From assembly GCA_030727085.1 (NCBI GenBank), contig JANRCF010000066.1:1-9008 (forward strand): 9,008 nt of DNA, in the 5' to 3' direction. This document shows positions 7,064-9,008 of the stretch, piece after piece. How positions within the stretch are numbered: the first letter of the stretch is position 1; each line of letters begins with the position of its first letter. Made by a program: the position numbers and the translations under genes. The notes under the pieces were generated by a model. That model was given only the letters and a program-made list of their open reading frames with translations. It ran no database searches and was not told the DNA's origin. Source of the DNA: Alphaproteobacteria bacterium (GTDB lineage Bacteria; Pseudomonadota; Alphaproteobacteria; Paracaedibacterales; CAIOTO01).

Positions 7064-7414
7064 AAAAGTAACTCTCAGATAAAAATAATTTATATAAAAT
7101 TATATAATAATTTATTATAAAAATAAACACAATTAGTTATGTTAATTTTGCAGCTTCTAACAGACTGCTAGCCCTCACTTGAATGATACAATTGCATGAT
7201 CGGTTTCTTTGTATTTAAATCATCCTTGAACCGCTATCGTAAAAGTATCTTCAGTTTTAAAGGCTTGTTAACTTGCCAAAATCTCTGACTTGGAATTTCA
7301 ACATTTTAATTCACGATGGGTATAGTTATGTGACTTTTGATCCAGAGAAACAACCACTGGATGGACCTTTGGGTTCGCCATGACGAGTTCAGTATTAAAC
7401 GATATGGTATTCTG
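7064..7414. other. Intergenic stretch downstream of atpG; no convincing gene
   Basis: These 351 bases hold the AT-rich upstream region of the 6407-7063 gene (7081-7140) and a more balanced part (7141-7414). On the plus strand a stop-to-stop frame at 7261-7383 (40 codons, no start codon) reads as fairly protein-like (HDGYSYVTFDPEKQPLDG), possibly a gene remnant. Close to atpG an inverted repeat ATCCAG / CTGGAT (7340-7345 and 7357-7362, loop 11) could form a weak hairpin in the atp transcript, but no U-run follows it. I see no piece of atpD or atpC, in particular no P-loop of the GGAGVGKT type, on either strand. Confidence 0.6.
7104..7132 (-). promoter_or_regulatory. Candidate promoter for the 6407-7063 gene
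   Basis: On the minus strand TTGTGT (7132-7127) and TATTAT (7109-7104) are separated by 17 bases, placing a transcription start near 7097 and a leader of about 34 bases. It lies in an extreme AT tract (3 of 60 bases G or C at 7081-7140), so alternative -10 boxes abound and the exact assignment is uncertain. It does suggest the gene has its own promoter rather than depending on atp readthrough. Confidence 0.4.
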
Positions 7415-8320
7415 TTAAACCGCACTCGACCCTGAAATAATTTCATTCAGTTCATTCGTAATCTGTGCTTGGCGCCCCTGGTTATAGCGCAGCTGAAGAT
7501 CTTGAATCATGTCCCGGGCATTGCGTGTTGCATTATCCATTGCCGTCATGCGTGCTGCATGTTCAGAGGCTGTATTTTCTAAGAAAAGCATCTCCAGCTG
7601 TACCACGAAGTTATGCATCAACATTAACTTCATCAAAATCTGGGTTTTAGGCTCAAAAATTGTATAGGGAGAATCTGGATCATCGATTGCAGCCACTGTC
7701 TCAATAAGTGGCACCAGTTGGCGAACCTCAATGGGTTGGCTGATAATGCTTTTTAAACGGCCTGTAACGACATGCACACTGCGAATCACTCCCGCTTCAA
7801 GAAGCCCCGTGATCTCTTCCGCAATGCTTGCAATTTGCTTAAAATCAGCCATTGCTTGTGCAAAAACAGTTGGTGTTTTAAGATCAAAAAACGTTGCGTT
7901 GACCCTATGCGCTTCGCATTCACGTTGAAGCGTAGCACTAATCTTGCGACCAATCGCAGCTATCATAACAGGATTTCCATCCGTGCTTCGTGTAATGCGA
8001 TTTATCAACGCCTTTACTTCACGTGTGATCGTTGTATTATAGCCCCCGCAAAGACCACGGTCAGTTGCAATAGCAAGAATAAGTGACGCCCCCTGATTAT
8101 TGCCCGTAAAAAGCAAGGGCAGGGGATCGGCATCTTGCACACTCTTTTGCAATGCATGGTGCAGCGAACGTTTGAATTGATAGGCATACACGCGGCTGCT
8201 TTCAAGACGCTCTTGCGCCTTACGAAGCTTTACAGTCGCCACCATTTTCATTGCAGATGTGATCTTTTGTGTCGATTTTACTGACTTAATGCGAACACGA
8301 AGATCTTTTAATGTAGTCAT
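7415..8320 (-). CDS. atpG: ATP synthase F1 gamma subunit
   Basis: This is the central rotor shaft of F1, turning inside the alpha3beta3 head and linking it to the membrane c-ring. At 301 residues it is slightly longer than the ~287 of E. coli. The N-terminal helix LRVRIKSVKSTQKITSAMKM (7-26) and following VATVKLRKAQ are highly typical, as are ATDRGLCGGYN (85-95) in the Rossmann-like domain and the C-terminal helix with MTAMDNATRNARDMI and ending in ITNELNEIISG. The start is fixed by an ATGA overlap with the atpA stop and by AAGGTGG (8333-8327) 6 bases upstream, so it is translationally coupled to atpA. In most alphaproteobacteria atpD and atpC follow; here they do not, and atpG is the last recognisable atp gene. 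Confidence 0.98.
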   Translation of the reverse strand: MTTLKDLRVRIKSVKSTQKITSAMKMVATVKLRKAQERLESSRVYAYQFKRSLHHALQKSVQDADPLPLLFTGNNQGASLILAIATDRGLCGGYNTTITREVKALINRITRSTDGNPVMIAAIGRKISATLQRECEAHRVNATFFDLKTPTVFAQAMADFKQIASIAEEITGLLEAGVIRSVHVVTGRLKSIISQPIEVRQLVPLIETVAAIDDPDSPYTIFEPKTQILMKLMLMHNFVVQLEMLFLENTASEHAARMTAMDNATRNARDMIQDLQLRYNQGRQAQITNELNEIISGSSAV

Positions 8321-9008
8321 GCATCGCCACCTTGGTCATGAAGAAAGCGTGTGCAAAATTCCATTAAATAGGTCGATAGTTTTTCTTCTGATTCGGCCGA
8401 AAACTTAGATGTGGCCTCTATATCGTGCACGACTTCTGGCAAAAAGAGATGGATTGATTTCAGCAATTCGGCTTCGAATTTCGAAATAAGATTTACAGGG
8501 ATTTTATCTAAGTAGCCACGCACCCCTGCAAAAATAGACAAAACTTCATCGGTGCTTGATAGGGGAGATTGATTTGGTTGTTTAAGCAATTCAGTGAGTC
8601 GTCGACCGCGTTCAAGCAGCTGACGCGTAGAGGCATCTAAATCACTTGCAAACTGAGAGAACGATGCCATTTCACGATATTGTGCAAGCTCGAGCTTAAT
8701 AGAGCCTGCAACTTGTTTCATTGCTTTTGTTTGCGCGGCAGAGCCTACACGACTGACCGATAAACCGACGTTAATCGCAGGACGAACACCTTTATAAAAC
8801 AATTCGGCTTCAAGGAAAATCTGGCCGTCTGTAATCGAAATCACATTAGTTGGAATGTATGCCGATACGTCGCCCGCTTGTGTTTCAATAATAGGGAGTG
8901 CTGTGAGCGAGCCACCACCACATTCGTCACTTAATTTTGCCGCACGTTCAAGCAAACGAGAGTGCAGATAAAATACATCGCCTGGGTAGGCCTCACGCCC
9001 TGGTGGAC
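8317..9008 (-). CDS. atpA: ATP synthase F1 alpha subunit, C-terminal part (gene continues past the window)
   Basis: The alpha subunit forms the F1 head with beta and carries the non-catalytic nucleotide sites. Only about 230 residues of the usual ~510 are visible; the frame is open to the right edge (first complete codon at 9006-9004). It opens with PPGREAYPGDVFYLHSR, then LLERAAK, a Ser/Gly stretch, and ALPIIETQAGDVSAYIPTNV. The SITDGQIFLE segment and the strictly conserved VGLSVSRVGSAAQ follow; the Arg at 8751-8749 is the arginine finger equivalent to E. coli alpha Arg376, which reaches into the catalytic site on beta. The rest is the C-terminal helical domain (LAQYREMASFSQFASDLD, RGRRLTELLKQ). 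The P-loop lies off the window. The TGA at 8319-8317 overlaps the atpG start. All visible key residues are intact. Confidence 0.98.
   Translation of the reverse strand, partial: PPGREAYPGDVFYLHSRLLERAAKLSDECGGGSLTALPIIETQAGDVSAYIPTNVISITDGQIFLEAELFYKGVRPAINVGLSVSRVGSAAQTKAMKQVAGSIKLELAQYREMASFSQFASDLDASTRQLLERGRRLTELLKQPNQSPLSSTDEVLSIFAGVRGYLDKIPVNLISKFEAELLKSIHLFLPEVVHDIEATSKFSAESEEKLSTYLMEFCTRFLHDQGGDA

Noticed and set aside
7301..7381. Minus-strand small frame of 27 codons starting at 7381, just downstream of atpG
   Set aside because: No ribosome-binding site, no recognisable content, and too short; the plus-strand frame in the same place is at least as protein-like.

Overview
The window looks like a piece of an alphaproteobacterial chromosome of moderate to low GC, with some very AT-rich patches. 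The evidence is a class I polyhydroxyalkanoate synthase, an alphaproteobacterial-style ATP synthase gamma subunit, and atpA overlapping atpG by ATGA. The secreted proteins of unknown function and the AT-rich spacers would fit a host-associated lineage such as Holosporales. That placement is inference; no rRNA or other decisive marker is present.

Layout. From the left edge, on the plus strand: (i) a PHA synthase (phaC) lacking its N-terminus because it runs off the window; (ii) a KefB/KefC-type cation:proton antiporter without a C-terminal RCK domain, whose end overlaps (iii) rnhB, ribonuclease HII. These three are recognisable, apparently intact household genes. Next, still on the plus strand, come two open frames of unknown function. 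They lie in the same reading frame and are separated by one TAA codon (5077-5079). The first (3787-5079) begins with a likely Sec signal peptide. The second (open from 5080, first ATG at 5131, to 6237) has a helical N-terminus, a long charged coiled coil, a serine-rich linker and a C-terminal region that reads like a HicA/YcfA-type fold with a Gly-Ser-His motif. A 50-bp imperfect palindrome sits between this gene and a convergent minus-strand gene (6407-7063) for another small, probably secreted, unknown protein. At the right edge, on the minus strand, are atpG and the C-terminal third or more of atpA (cut by the window).

How it fits together. The atp genes read leftward (atpA then atpG). The usual next genes, atpD and atpC, are absent: after atpG there are 351 bases without a convincing gene, then the secreted unknown. 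The block from about 3682 to 7414, lying between rnhB and the end of the truncated atp cluster, therefore looks like accessory material. Its most interesting element is the stop-split pair with the HicA-like C-terminus. No tRNA, rRNA, CRISPR array, insertion sequence or integrase was seen.
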